Positions 9,932 to 18,282 of a stretch of DNA of 64,000 bases are shown here, piece after piece. A program made the position numbers and the translations under genes. Under the pieces are notes generated by a model. It saw nothing but the letters and a program-made list of their open reading frames with translations. It did no database searches and was not told the origin of the DNA. Position 1 is the stretch's first letter; every line of letters begins with the position of its first letter. The stretch is from Gracilaria caudata (lineage: Eukaryota > Rhodophyta > Florideophyceae > Gracilariales > Gracilariaceae): contig JASCIV010000030.1 of NCBI GenBank assembly GCA_030374735.1, positions 1 through 64,000 on the forward strand. Direction: 5' to 3'.

Positions 9932-11239
9932 TTACGTCTTGTTCGTGACACTGGCTTCTTTCCTGAGCACACGCACAGGCCCATGAAGTGCATCAGAGCT
10001 TGGGTGTTCGTTCCTCGCAGAAACGCCTACGGTGCCGTTTCCATTCTGACCATATCTACCACGGCCCTTCTGTCCGCGTGCATAGCGTGAGCGACCGCCG
10101 GAGCCACCTCTACTAGAACCACCCTTGCCGTTCGAAGCACCATTCATGGATGCAGTGCTGTTCACGTACGGAGAAGAGTTAATTGAGTTGGCGGGCGCGG
10201 CAGCATTGTTTTCAACGGGACGCAACTGACCATTTCGTCGCTCATTAGAAGGTGACTTCGACGACTTCCTGTCCTGCACAGGTTCGTCGCGCTTGGAGGT
10301 GTTGGCGTTTTCGCCGCCACGACGCTTCTTTCGACGAGCGCCAAGCTTATTGGGCTCCGCATGCTCATTGGATTTGTTTGCTGGCGGTGGAGGTGGTGGT
10401 GGAGGCGCATTACCACGAGGCTTGCCACGGCCTCCTCGTGCGGTGGCTTTGGCTTTCTTTCTCTCATCTCGTTCGCGTCGACGCGCGCGCACGTCCTCCA
10501 TGAGAGGAGTGACAACTTGCTTCTTCGCGTTAGAATTGTTGGACTTGTCGTTTTCGTTGGTACTAGGGCGGGAGACAATCGTGGAAGCGGACGCAAGGGC
10601 GGCTGTGAGCTCATTTTGCTCGCGTTCAGCTTCGCCCTTCAGCTCGGCTAAGAATCGGAGGTAGTCGGGATCGCTTTCGATGGTACCCTCGAGAGGAGAG
10701 GGAGGACGACGTCTATTCAGGGGTGGTGTGGGCTGGTACATGGCACGCTCGACACGTGCGTAGTAATCAGTGCCACTCTGAAGCGAGCTGTCAACGGTCT
10801 TGGCGTTATCAGCGAACTTAAAGGCGTCGAATTGCTGGAAGAAGTTGGTGGCATCCTCAAGCTTCTCGAACGCCAAGTACGCGACGGAATGCCTGACAAC
10901 CTGCGCCGAACGCTTGACAGCGCCCACGGCCTCAACCTTGCCTGGGTAATACTTTGTCCAAATCGCTTTGTCGGCGCCGTTGGGGTCGGCGTGCGAGCTA
11001 AATTCCTCGGCAGTGAGGGTGGGAGGCAGGCGTCGAACAATTAACTTGACAGCAATCGTAGGCTGAGGCGGTCTCTTTCTGGCTCTGTTCTTCGGGCGCG
11101 CGCGCGGGCGGGGGGCGGAATGTTGGGCGGGAGGTGGACGGGGCGGGCGACGACGCGGTCGCGCGCCGTTGGGCGGCGCACGGGATGAGCCCGTGCGGTC
11201 GCCCGCGGCGCGGCCTCGCCGCGCAGGAGCTCGATCCAT
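9932..11239 (-). CDS. UPF3: UPF3-like nonsense-mediated decay factor
   Basis: The protein has 435 aa. An Arg/Pro-rich N-terminus (about 1-60) is followed by a Smg4/UPF3 RNP-type domain (about 63-200). That domain starts VKLIVRRLPPTLTAEEF, contains VAYLAFEKLEDATNFFQQFD and ends with the telltale EGTIESDPDYLRFL. The C-terminal half is low-complexity and basic, with a proline run, Lys/Arg patches and Gly-Arg-Ser stretches ending near GGSGGRSRYARGQKGRGRYG. UPF3 binds UPF2 and the exon-junction complex and helps UPF1 mark messages with premature stops. The ATG at 11239 lies in good context. The gene is divergent from DPH5, with 278 bases between start codons. UPF3 is expected even in intron-poor genomes. 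The C-terminal exon-junction binding motif is not obvious here. Confidence 0.85.
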   Translation of the reverse strand: MDRAPARRGRAAGDRTGSSRAPPNGARPRRRPPRPPPAQHSAPRPRARPKNRARKRPPQPTIAVKLIVRRLPPTLTAEEFSSHADPNGADKAIWTKYYPGKVEAVGAVKRSAQVVRHSVAYLAFEKLEDATNFFQQFDAFKFADNAKTVDSSLQSGTDYYARVERAMYQPTPPLNRRRPPSPLEGTIESDPDYLRFLAELKGEAEREQNELTAALASASTIVSRPSTNENDKSNNSNAKKQVVTPLMEDVRARRRERDERKKAKATARGGRGKPRGNAPPPPPPPPANKSNEHAEPNKLGARRKKRRGGENANTSKRDEPVQDRKSSKSPSNERRNGQLRPVENNAAAPANSINSSPYVNSTASMNGASNGKGGSSRGGSGGRSRYARGQKGRGRYGQNGNGTVGVSARNEHPSSDALHGPVRVLRKEASVTNKT

Positions 11240-11517
11240 GGCGGTGAGTGGCGCGTCGGGTGGCGCTTACATTGGGCGCTCGCGCTACTGAAGGCGAAGA
11301 AGATGAGCGTGGCGTGGACGGGTGCAACGCTCTGCGTGACTGCGTCAGCTGCAATCGCTTGCGCTGTGGCGCCGCTGAATTTAGCACGCGCCACGATTTT
11401 CGGCGTTTTTGGCCGTATCGTAAGCGCAGGCATGGCTCGCTGTTTTCGCTTGGCAGACGCGCGATCTCACCGACGCTGCTTCGTCCGCAGCTGCCGCTCT
11501 CATACGCGCGAGTCGCG

Positions 11518-12402
11518 ATGGCGCCCGCCACCGTGGACCCCACCCCCGCGCTTGACGCCGCCGTCCCCGCCGCGAGCGATAGGCCTGGTCTGCACATCAT
11601 TGGCCTCGGTCTTGGCGACGAGAAGGATATCACGGTTCGCGGCCTTGAACTGGTCAAGAACGCGTCCCACGTGTTCCTCGAGGCCTACACCTCCATCCTC
11701 TCCGTTTCCGCGGAGCGATTAGAGAGCTTTTATGGCCGCCACGTGACAGTCGCTGATCGCGAGTTTGTGGAAGAGCGCGCAGAGATCATTCTCCAGGCCG
11801 CGAGTCGCCCTGGCGGAGCCGCGTTTCTGGTGGTCGGTGATCCATTTGGCGCCACTACACATTCCGATTTGTGGCTTCGAGCGCGAGAAAGATCCATTCC
11901 TGTCAATGTGGTGCACAATGCGAGTATCATGAACGCCGTTGCTGTTACTGGCTTGCAGCTTTATCAATTTGGTCAGGCAATCAGCGTCTGCTTCTGGACC
12001 GAAACAGATCGTCCTACCAGCTATTACCCCAAACTAGTCTCCAACCGCCAGCTCGGTATGCACACCCTTTGTCTTCTCGACATCAAGGTAAAGGAGCCCT
12101 CTCTGGAGAGCTTAGCACGCGGGAAAAAGGTGTACGAGCCACCCCGCTACATGACCGTCAATCAGGCTGTGGAACAGCTCCTGGAGATTGACAGCTTGCT
12201 TGGGTGTAATGAACTTGATGAAACATCTATGGCAGTTGGAGTCGCGAGAATCGGTCAGCCAGACCAGATCATCTGTTATGCTTCACTCGCACAGCTTGCA
12301 AACACCGACTTTGGCCCTCCACTGCATTCCCTTATCATCCCGGCTCGCGACTTGCACTTTCATGAGCTAGAAGTGCTCAGCTGCTTCAAGCCTGCCCCAT
12401 GA
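11518..12402 (+). CDS. DPH5: Diphthine methyl ester synthase
   Basis: The protein has 294 aa, close to the usual 270-300 aa. A short Ala/Pro-rich leader is followed by GLHIIGLGLGDEKDITVRG (about 24-42), the start of the SAM-dependent tetrapyrrole-methylase-like fold, then VFLEAYTSIL, GDPFGATTHSDL (about 107-118) and NASIMNAVAVTGLQLYQFG. The C-terminus has DIKVKEPSLESL and YMTVNQAVEQLLEI. DPH5 transfers methyl groups to the EF2 histidine intermediate in diphthamide synthesis, in the cytosol. I chose the ATG at 11518. The frame is open further upstream but carries no conserved sequence and no ATG. An out-of-frame upstream ATG at 11432 could affect translation. The gene is a divergent neighbour of UPF3. 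Confidence 0.93.
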   Translation: MAPATVDPTPALDAAVPAASDRPGLHIIGLGLGDEKDITVRGLELVKNASHVFLEAYTSILSVSAERLESFYGRHVTVADREFVEERAEIILQAASRPGGAAFLVVGDPFGATTHSDLWLRARERSIPVNVVHNASIMNAVAVTGLQLYQFGQAISVCFWTETDRPTSYYPKLVSNRQLGMHTLCLLDIKVKEPSLESLARGKKVYEPPRYMTVNQAVEQLLEIDSLLGCNELDETSMAVGVARIGQPDQIICYASLAQLANTDFGPPLHSLIIPARDLHFHELEVLSCFKPAP

Positions 12403-13453
12403 GTGTTTTGCGCGTTTTACTCAATTCTTCAACACACCTCCATCGATGCGAACAGGCATCGGTTTACGGCAAGAATATATTACGCGCTGAAGATTCAGAA
12501 ACATCCAAACAGTTGACTCCGCGATGACAAGTGTATCAACGTAATGCAGCATTAACCGGGGAGAGGTCAACTCGACCTGAAGCACGTTGTAGAATCTACG
12601 AAGGTACATTGCAGACGGGCCAACAATTAAACGTTATCCTTACACGCGAAGCACATGCGATGTGGCCCAACGTGATGGAACGGCACTCGGGATAGGGGAG
12701 GACTCGTTCGTCAAACAAGGGTTATCACCGTCAAGGCCCTTGATGCTGGCGATGTCGTGGCAAAGTACTCTGCCTCCGTGGCTTGGATTCCTGGGCATAA
12801 GGCAAGATATCTTGCGCTAGTGCTTCAAGGGAGAATGACATTGAAAAGAACGCTGCGCTCGTCGCAGTTCGTAAGCAGGGAATTCGTATTCGTTACGGGT
12901 CTCGGGGTAGGTTTACTTTCCGCCAACAAGAGGTAGAAACTAAAAGACTTGTATGAAGCGCAGAGCAATCAGTTTCGATTGGTGAGCACTTCCTTTATGT
13001 TCATTGTTCGTGCCAGCTAGATCTCAGGTCACGCTCGGCTTGAGTAAGGTTAGTGGGGGACAACATGATAGTCGTTCTGACTGGTGTTCCTTTACTTGTA
13101 ACGCCCTGCAGTGGATACGAAACATAATATCTGGCCCAGATTGACACAACCGGTGGACAAACAGCGACTTCACAAGAACTTTGCCGTCTAAGTTTCTTGT
13201 GTTCCACGCTTAATGATTTACATACATAGCGGGAAAAGAGATGATATGGTAAAGAACTTGGTTTTCCTTTAGGTGAGGTGGATGTGCAGCGTACGCATAT
13301 CTATAGAGGGGAGAAGATAAGGGGTTTGGCTACAGATGTATTGTTTCTGCAAAGAGGGAAAGAAAAAACTGGAAACGAGCATCACGGCACACAAAATCCA
13401 AAAGAATAGAGCAGAAAGAAGAACCAAGAGAACTTGGAAAGCGAGAAAGTTTG
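12403..13453. other. Intergenic DNA with possible short coding relics
   Basis: Two short stretches read like eroded protein: about 12700-12860 (frame giving RQTRVITVKALDAGDVVAKY) and about 12835-12960 (frame giving EKNAALVAVRKQGIRIRYG). They lie in different frames. I could not assign either, so no gene is called. One exact TACGAAGGTA lies at 12597-12606. The right end is A-rich on the plus strand and probably holds the AtpC 3' UTR. Confidence 0.3.
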
Positions 13454-14512
13454 TTAAGCACCCATGGCACCCGCAACAATCTCAGAAATCTCCTGGGTAA
13501 TAGCCGCTTGCCTTCCTCTGTTGTACGTCAAGCTCAAATCCTTGCTCAATTCTTTGGCATTATCCGAAGCATTAGACATGGCAGACATACGCGCCGCAAG
13601 TTCAGAAGCAACAGATTCTTGTAGAGTACGTAGAATCTGACCATTCAAGTACAATGGCAGAATAGCGTTGAGGATTTGAAGAGGATCTTGTTCAAAGATC
13701 ATGTCGGCAGGGAATGCTGGCGCTTCTGCATTCTGAATGGTCTCCACCTTGACACCCAACTTGCCATCCTCGGTAGTGAGTTGAAAGATTTCGTCTTCGT
13801 CGGATTCTATACCTTGAGGTGACAGTGGTAGCATGGTACGCACAGAAGCTTCCGAAGCAATGAGAGAAACGAAACGAGTGTACACCAGCTCGACTCGGTC
13901 GACATCTCCCGACAGATACTCGGCGAGCAACTCCTCAGAAATGGCGGTAGCTTGTTCGGCAGTGGGTGCCTGAGTGCACGCGAAATGACGGCGAATGGTG
14001 GGTCCACGACTCTTGAAGAACATCTGCCCCTTATTTCCAATGGTAACCAACTCGACGTCAACACCTGCTTTTTGCAACTCCTCCAGCCTCGCCTGCGCCT
14101 TCTTAATCACATACGAATTGTATCCGCCACACAAGCCACGATCGCCACTAATAAGCACCAACACAACCTTCTTCGCCTCGCGCTGCGCCAGCAACGGCAG
14201 ATCAGTGTAATCGGTATTGAGACGCTCTATGAGATTTCCCAGCACCTGTTGCAATGTTTCCGAGAACGGGCGTGTACGCAACACGGCGTCCTGCGCACGA
14301 CGCACCTTGGCCGCAGCGACCAGACGCATGGCATCGGTGATCTTCTGCGTGTTCTTAACAGACGCAATGCGTTCACGGATCTCGCGCAGCTGACCGGCGC
14401 CCATGCGCAGCGGCGCGGCGCGCGGACGCACGGTGGAAGTGGCGCCGCGGCGCGGGCGCGACGGGAGCAGCGCGGCGCCTGTGAAGGCAGACACGAAGCC
14501 GGGCGCGTTCAT
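13454..14512 (-). CDS. ATPC: Chloroplast ATP synthase gamma subunit
   Basis: The protein has 352 aa. Residues 1 to about 36 (MNAPGFVSAFTGAALL, then Arg/Pro-rich) look like a primary-plastid transit peptide with a Phe near the N-terminus and no signal peptide in front. The mature part starts near GAGQLREIRERIASVKNTQKI. It has SGDRGLCGGYNSYVIKK and ends in the conserved C-terminal helix LTYNRGRQAAITQEISEIVAGA. Gamma is the rotor shaft of CF1 and couples proton flow to ATP synthesis at the thylakoid. The plastid-type insert region (about 229-260, SPQGIESDEDEIFQLTTEDG) is present but has no Cys pair, so thiol activation of the green-lineage kind is not expected. I chose the ATG at 14512; the frame is open to 14566 but only through a TTG. 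Two CACGTG sites lie about 260-290 bases upstream. Confidence 0.96.
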   Translation of the reverse strand: MNAPGFVSAFTGAALLPSRPRRGATSTVRPRAAPLRMGAGQLREIRERIASVKNTQKITDAMRLVAAAKVRRAQDAVLRTRPFSETLQQVLGNLIERLNTDYTDLPLLAQREAKKVVLVLISGDRGLCGGYNSYVIKKAQARLEELQKAGVDVELVTIGNKGQMFFKSRGPTIRRHFACTQAPTAEQATAISEELLAEYLSGDVDRVELVYTRFVSLIASEASVRTMLPLSPQGIESDEDEIFQLTTEDGKLGVKVETIQNAEAPAFPADMIFEQDPLQILNAILPLYLNGQILRTLQESVASELAARMSAMSNASDNAKELSKDLSLTYNRGRQAAITQEISEIVAGAMGA

Positions 14513-15072
14513 GGTGCGGGGCGAGGGGAGACAACGACGGATGAGAAATGGCGGAGGCGCTTTCAAATGGGGCTGCCGAGGGGGACGGGAAAGCTTGACG
14601 GTGGGGTGGTGATCAGTTCGAAACGAGGGTGGCGCGTAAGGTGGCGAGATGAACGGCGCGCAACGCGCGTTGCCATTGGCGTGCGGCTGGCGGCTGTTTG
14701 CCCGAGATGCGACGAATGCATTGGAGCGGAAGCAGCGAGCTCAAACTGCGCAGACGGCGCTTGGAGCAACACGTGCACACGGGCGCAGCTGTGCCACGTG
14801 GGGAGCTGTGTACGTGTGGAGAGCGTGTAGGATGCATCGCCGGCGGAGATTCGCCGCCGACAAGAGCTCGCTGCGCTGCCCAAGCCGTGAGCAGTTGTCA
14901 GCGACGTGTACCGTGGTGGCGCTCGGGACACGCGCGAGGCTGACGACGTGCGGCAGAGGCGGCGCGCACAGCCGCGCGGCCGCGCGCAGGCGTGACGAAA
15001 CGAAAGACTTTTCGTTACAAAGCTCGAGACGGTTTCGCTTTATTGCGTCTATGGTGTGATCGGCTCTCGGCG
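14513..15072. promoter_or_regulatory. Upstream region of AtpC with two CACGTG sites
   Basis: This GC-rich spacer lies between AtpC and the Cys-rich protein gene, both on the minus strand. CACGTG palindromes lie at 14770-14775 and 14795-14800. In plants such G-boxes often serve light-responsive bZIP/bHLH factors. In this organism the role is only a guess, and CACGTG occurs about as often as chance across the window. Confidence 0.3.
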
Positions 15073-15645
15073 CTACTTGCTACTAGCTAACATGGCGCGC
15101 GGGCATCCGCCGCACAGCGACACCTTCTGATCCACAATGGCGAACACGTCCAGCAACTTGCCCGTGTCCAGCTTCCGTCCGCCCAGCCCAAACGCCTCGC
15201 ACACCGCGCGCTCCTCGAAGAAGCCTTGGAACGTCTGCATGGTCAGACACCAGTCGCGGTAGAACATGCGGTGATTCACGACCACCCGGTGGGTCAGCAC
15301 CAGGTAGCAGAAGCACCACGCCGCGTTCTTCGGCGTGGTGGAGATGCAGATATCCGGCACCTGCTCCGCCGGCGGCCCGTCCGTGCGCAGCGTGCAAGGC
15401 GGCTTGAACTCCGTGCAAACGCGCCCGGAGGTGTCGATCAACGACGGACAGCAAGGTGATCCGATGGCCGACGCGGCGTCCAGATCGGACGGGCATTGCG
15501 AATCGTCGCAGCGGATGCAGGCGGCGGGACAACATGCAGTGCCCGTCAGTTGGTTGTTCTCGCACTTTGTGTCGAATGCGGCGTGCGTGGGTGCCACCGC
15601 GAATATCGCGGCGGTGAGCATTACAACTGCGAGCATGCACTTCAT
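15073..15645 (-). CDS. Secreted cysteine-rich protein, unidentified
   Basis: The protein has 190 aa. An N-terminal signal peptide (MKCMLAVVMLTAAIFAVAPTHA, with cleavage likely after THA) is followed by a mature part with many Cys: ENNQLTGTACCPAACIRCDD, SPCCPSL, WCFCYL, a further segment with RDWCLTMQTFQGFFEERAVC, and CGGCP near the end. The paired CC motifs suggest a disulphide-stabilised extracellular or cell-wall protein. I recognise no family; the CC pairs recall hydrophobins or other small secreted proteins, but the spacing does not fit. The ATG at 15645 was chosen because it starts the signal peptide. A TATA box (CTATAAAAAG on the minus strand) lies near 15786-15795, about 145 bases upstream. 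Confidence 0.65.
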   Translation of the reverse strand: MKCMLAVVMLTAAIFAVAPTHAAFDTKCENNQLTGTACCPAACIRCDDSQCPSDLDAASAIGSPCCPSLIDTSGRVCTEFKPPCTLRTDGPPAEQVPDICISTTPKNAAWCFCYLVLTHRVVVNHRMFYRDWCLTMQTFQGFFEERAVCEAFGLGGRKLDTGKLLDVFAIVDQKVSLCGGCPRAMLASSK

Positions 15646-15784
15646 GGTGTTTGGAAGCAAACGATGCGCGGAGGTGCGGAAGACACTTGGATGATGCTCG
15701 TCAGGACGATGCGCGACGTGCGATGGGACGGCGGATGAAGCAAAGGGTGAGCGCTCACCCTCGGGTTTGAGTTCATGTGTCAGG

Positions 15785-15797
15785 CCCCTTTTTATAG
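15785..15797 (-). promoter_or_regulatory. TATA box of the secreted Cys-rich protein gene
   Basis: The minus strand reads GCTATAAAAAGGG, a strong TATA consensus, about 140-150 bases before the ATG at 15645. Confidence 0.5.
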
Positions 15798-16165
15798 CGG
15801 AGCACGCGGCGTGTGCTTCGCAAGCGGGCGTGGTCGCCACGCTACGCGCTCAGCTTCACGCGTGAGATGATGTTTGGCGGTTGCGGCACCATTCAAGCGC
15901 GCGGCCGTGTCTTGCGAGGGAGCAAGCGCCACGTGGTGAGCACCTCGCTCCCCTTTCTGCCGCCGTGCTCGCGATGTCGCCGCGTTTGAATTGCTTTCCC
16001 GTGACATGCACGACGGGGGCGCGCGCTTTTGGCGGGAGAATGACATAAACAGTCTAGGGTTGGCGGTTGGCGGGGCGCTGAATTTGGATCGCTGCATGAT
16101 GCGCACTCTGTGCTCAACACGTGTGCGCGCGCCAATTAGCAATTGTGGCTGGCAGCTGGCTGCGC

Positions 16166-16214
16166 TGTTGGCCGCACAGCCGCCAGTGCTATGGTGGCGG
16201 CTGTGCGGCCAACA
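16166..16214. repeat. Perfect inverted repeat, 20-base arms
   Basis: The left arm (16166-16185) and right arm (16195-16214) are exact reverse complements, with a 9-base loop. The arms are GC-rich (core GGCCGCACAGCCGCC), so a single-stranded copy would form a very stable hairpin. It lies in a gene-free stretch upstream of the secreted Cys-rich protein gene. Confidence 0.85.
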
Positions 16215-17611
16215 CGCCCGTCACGCGCGCACACGTGCCCAAAGGTATGTACCTTCCGTGCTCGCAAGGCTAATCGTGCGCCCACTCTCGCCTTGCTGCT
16301 TTGAATGGAATCTTCCTTCGCGCCACACCGGCTTCCTCGTTCTTCCTGATCATCAACGATCATACTTGTTTTTGAACAACACAGCAAAATTCAAACTCGT
16401 GTTTGTACCTTTTATGAGTGTCTGCGTCAAACCACGCTGCGCCATTATAATACATATTATAGTTACAGTCGCATCGCACCACCCGGAACCACTCCACCAC
16501 AACAGTGGTTGTCCCAGCGCTTGAAGTTGTTCAGCCAAAGGGCTGCTAAGCAAAGCAAAAGTCCGCCTCTAACAGATTGTGCGCAATCGCTTATCAACGG
16601 CTTTATGTTATGTCACGCACATTTGCGTGGGCCCGTGTTGCCCGCTACTTTTCCTGCGTGGCGCAGCTTCTGAACTTTCTACTTGATCTCTTGCAAGCAC
16701 TCGTTCACCGCCATTTTGACCTGCTTGCAACCACTTGCTTGTTGCAACCATTTGCTGCATCACATCTGCTTGCGGGTGATTCACAAACCGGTGTACAGCC
16801 GCCTTCTTGATTCACAAGCACTCCCTCGGCCGTAACCTTCAGCTGATTCTCAACGAGCAGTCAACTTATCGTTTTCTGTGGTAAGCAAAAATACATGTTA
16901 TTCACAGCGTGTGCGCGTGCAGCGTAACGTCATCTCCCGCCGCCACGTCTCGGTACTTTTGAAACACCAGTCTACGTACCGCCAATAATGTGCCCCAATC
17001 ATTCTGTTCGTGTTTTCGATCGACACCTTCGCGATGCGTACACCTTTTATCGAAACGCTGCCCAGTACGGCGTCATTCCACATCATGTGGAATGATGATC
17101 ATTCTTGTCAACCTTGTCAACCAACGTTTCTTCATCTGAACATTTCATTCAAACGTACCGATCGATAAGCGAGTCAAAATGTACGACGGTACGCTCAGCG
17201 TACTATAGCCTTACGCTGCTGACCTTTTGGCTTTTATAGAGCAATCTTTCTTGTCATCACAACGCTATGTCGATAACCGGCAACTTACCGTGCTTGACAG
17301 CACAAGGCATTGGTTGCCACACCACATCCCCCCCCCCCCCCCCCCCTATCTTCTTCCGAAAATAGTCTTTCGAAGACAGGTACTCTGCAAACGCTAAATG
17401 CTTTGTCTCCTTCGTAGCCAGATCATCTGGCATGATGGGAAAGCTCTGCTCGCCGAATAAAAGCACGACTCTTGAGTGTAAAGGTTAATCCTCTACACGT
17501 ATCGAAGGGTAACGCTATCTATCTACAAGGTACGAAGGTACTTGATCCCAAGAGAAGTCAATTTTCTACAATTTCCGTGTTGCATTCAAAAGCCCAGCGA
17601 TGTTCACGTTG

Positions 17612-17656
17612 TACAAAGGTAAACGAAGGTACTGTATTCTACCTTCGTACCTTTGT
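17612..17656. repeat. Imperfect inverted repeat of ACCTTCGTA / ACCTTTGT units
   Basis: The left arm reads ACAAAGGTAAACGAAGGTA and the right arm TACCTTCGTACCTTTGT. They pair except for two extra bases in the left arm, around a short loop. The right arm contains an exact copy of the dispersed 10-mer (17640-17649). Confidence 0.7.
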
Positions 17657-17838
17657 TACCAAAAAGAGCTCTGCGCCGACAAGACAGAACAGCCCATTTC
17701 GCACGCGCAGACAAATGCAGTGGTGATTGCGCTGCCTCCAGCCGCTCATCCAGGGCTCATCGAGAACGCCGCAAACGCCGCTAAACACAGACTTTTCAAC
17801 GCAGTATCGCGCACGTGGCGAAAGCCGGCGTGAGATTT

Positions 17839-18237
17839 ATGAAGGGCTTCATGCCACGCTCGGGCAGTGCGTATCTAGCGGAGAGAACGACGGTGGATTA
17901 CGCTGATAATGGCAAAGCTATTGCGCTCGAGTGCACTAGTGGCGATTCAGAGGATCCCGAGAAGTGTCTCCTAGAAGGCGCACAACGGGCGACGTTGGAA
18001 CATCTGGTCGTTCAAGATGCTGATCCGGCTCGCTGGCTCCCGCGTAGGCGCGTGAAGAGCGCGTCTTCAACGGCAAACGCGCTGAATCGCGAGACGCTGA
18101 GAGAGAAGGTGGACATTGCTACAACTTCCAAAAATGAGAGCAACGTTTGTACTCGCGCTGGTCTCCGACTCGTTGACGTCCTGCACGGTGACTCTGTGGC
18201 CCTTCTTAATGGGGGGCCTCACCGTTTCCGCCGCTAG
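17839..18237 (+). pseudogene. Upstream part of the capsid-like ORF, ended by an in-frame TAG
   Basis: From the ATG at 17839 (MKGFMPRSGSAYLAERT) the frame reads 132 codons to a TAG at 18235-18237. It then continues in the same frame into the long ORF that follows, with no indel. The last residues before the stop (LHGDSVALLNGGPHRFRR) read like part of the same protein. The simplest view is one reading frame of about 760 codons with a single nonsense change. The other view is two separate ORFs, or a longer protein whose first part is dispensable. The frame is open back to 17785 without an ATG. No cellular family is recognised. Confidence 0.5.
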
Positions 18238-18282
18238 GTAGGGATTTTGACTACAAAGTCCCGAATCGAAGGGGCCACCGAC

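Larger units (their letters stand above)
15798..17838. other. 2 kb gene-free region with inverted repeats, poly-C run and dispersed 10-mers
   Basis: I find no gene here. Visible structures are: a perfect inverted repeat with 20-base arms (16166-16214); a near-perfect palindrome with 11-base arms (17073-17095); a run of about 20 C near 17327-17346; a TACGAAGGTA copy at 17531-17540; and an imperfect inverted repeat made of ACAAAGGT/ACGAAGGTA units (17612-17656). The last sits about 180 bases before the capsid-like reading frame. Confidence 0.5.

Noticed and set aside
12700..12960. Possible alanine racemase-like or other enzyme relic
   Set aside because: Two short protein-like stretches in different frames could not be aligned to a family with confidence.
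17327..17346. Run of about 20 C as a functional element
   Set aside because: Simple homopolymer; length may be unreliable in sequencing. No gene edge depends on it.
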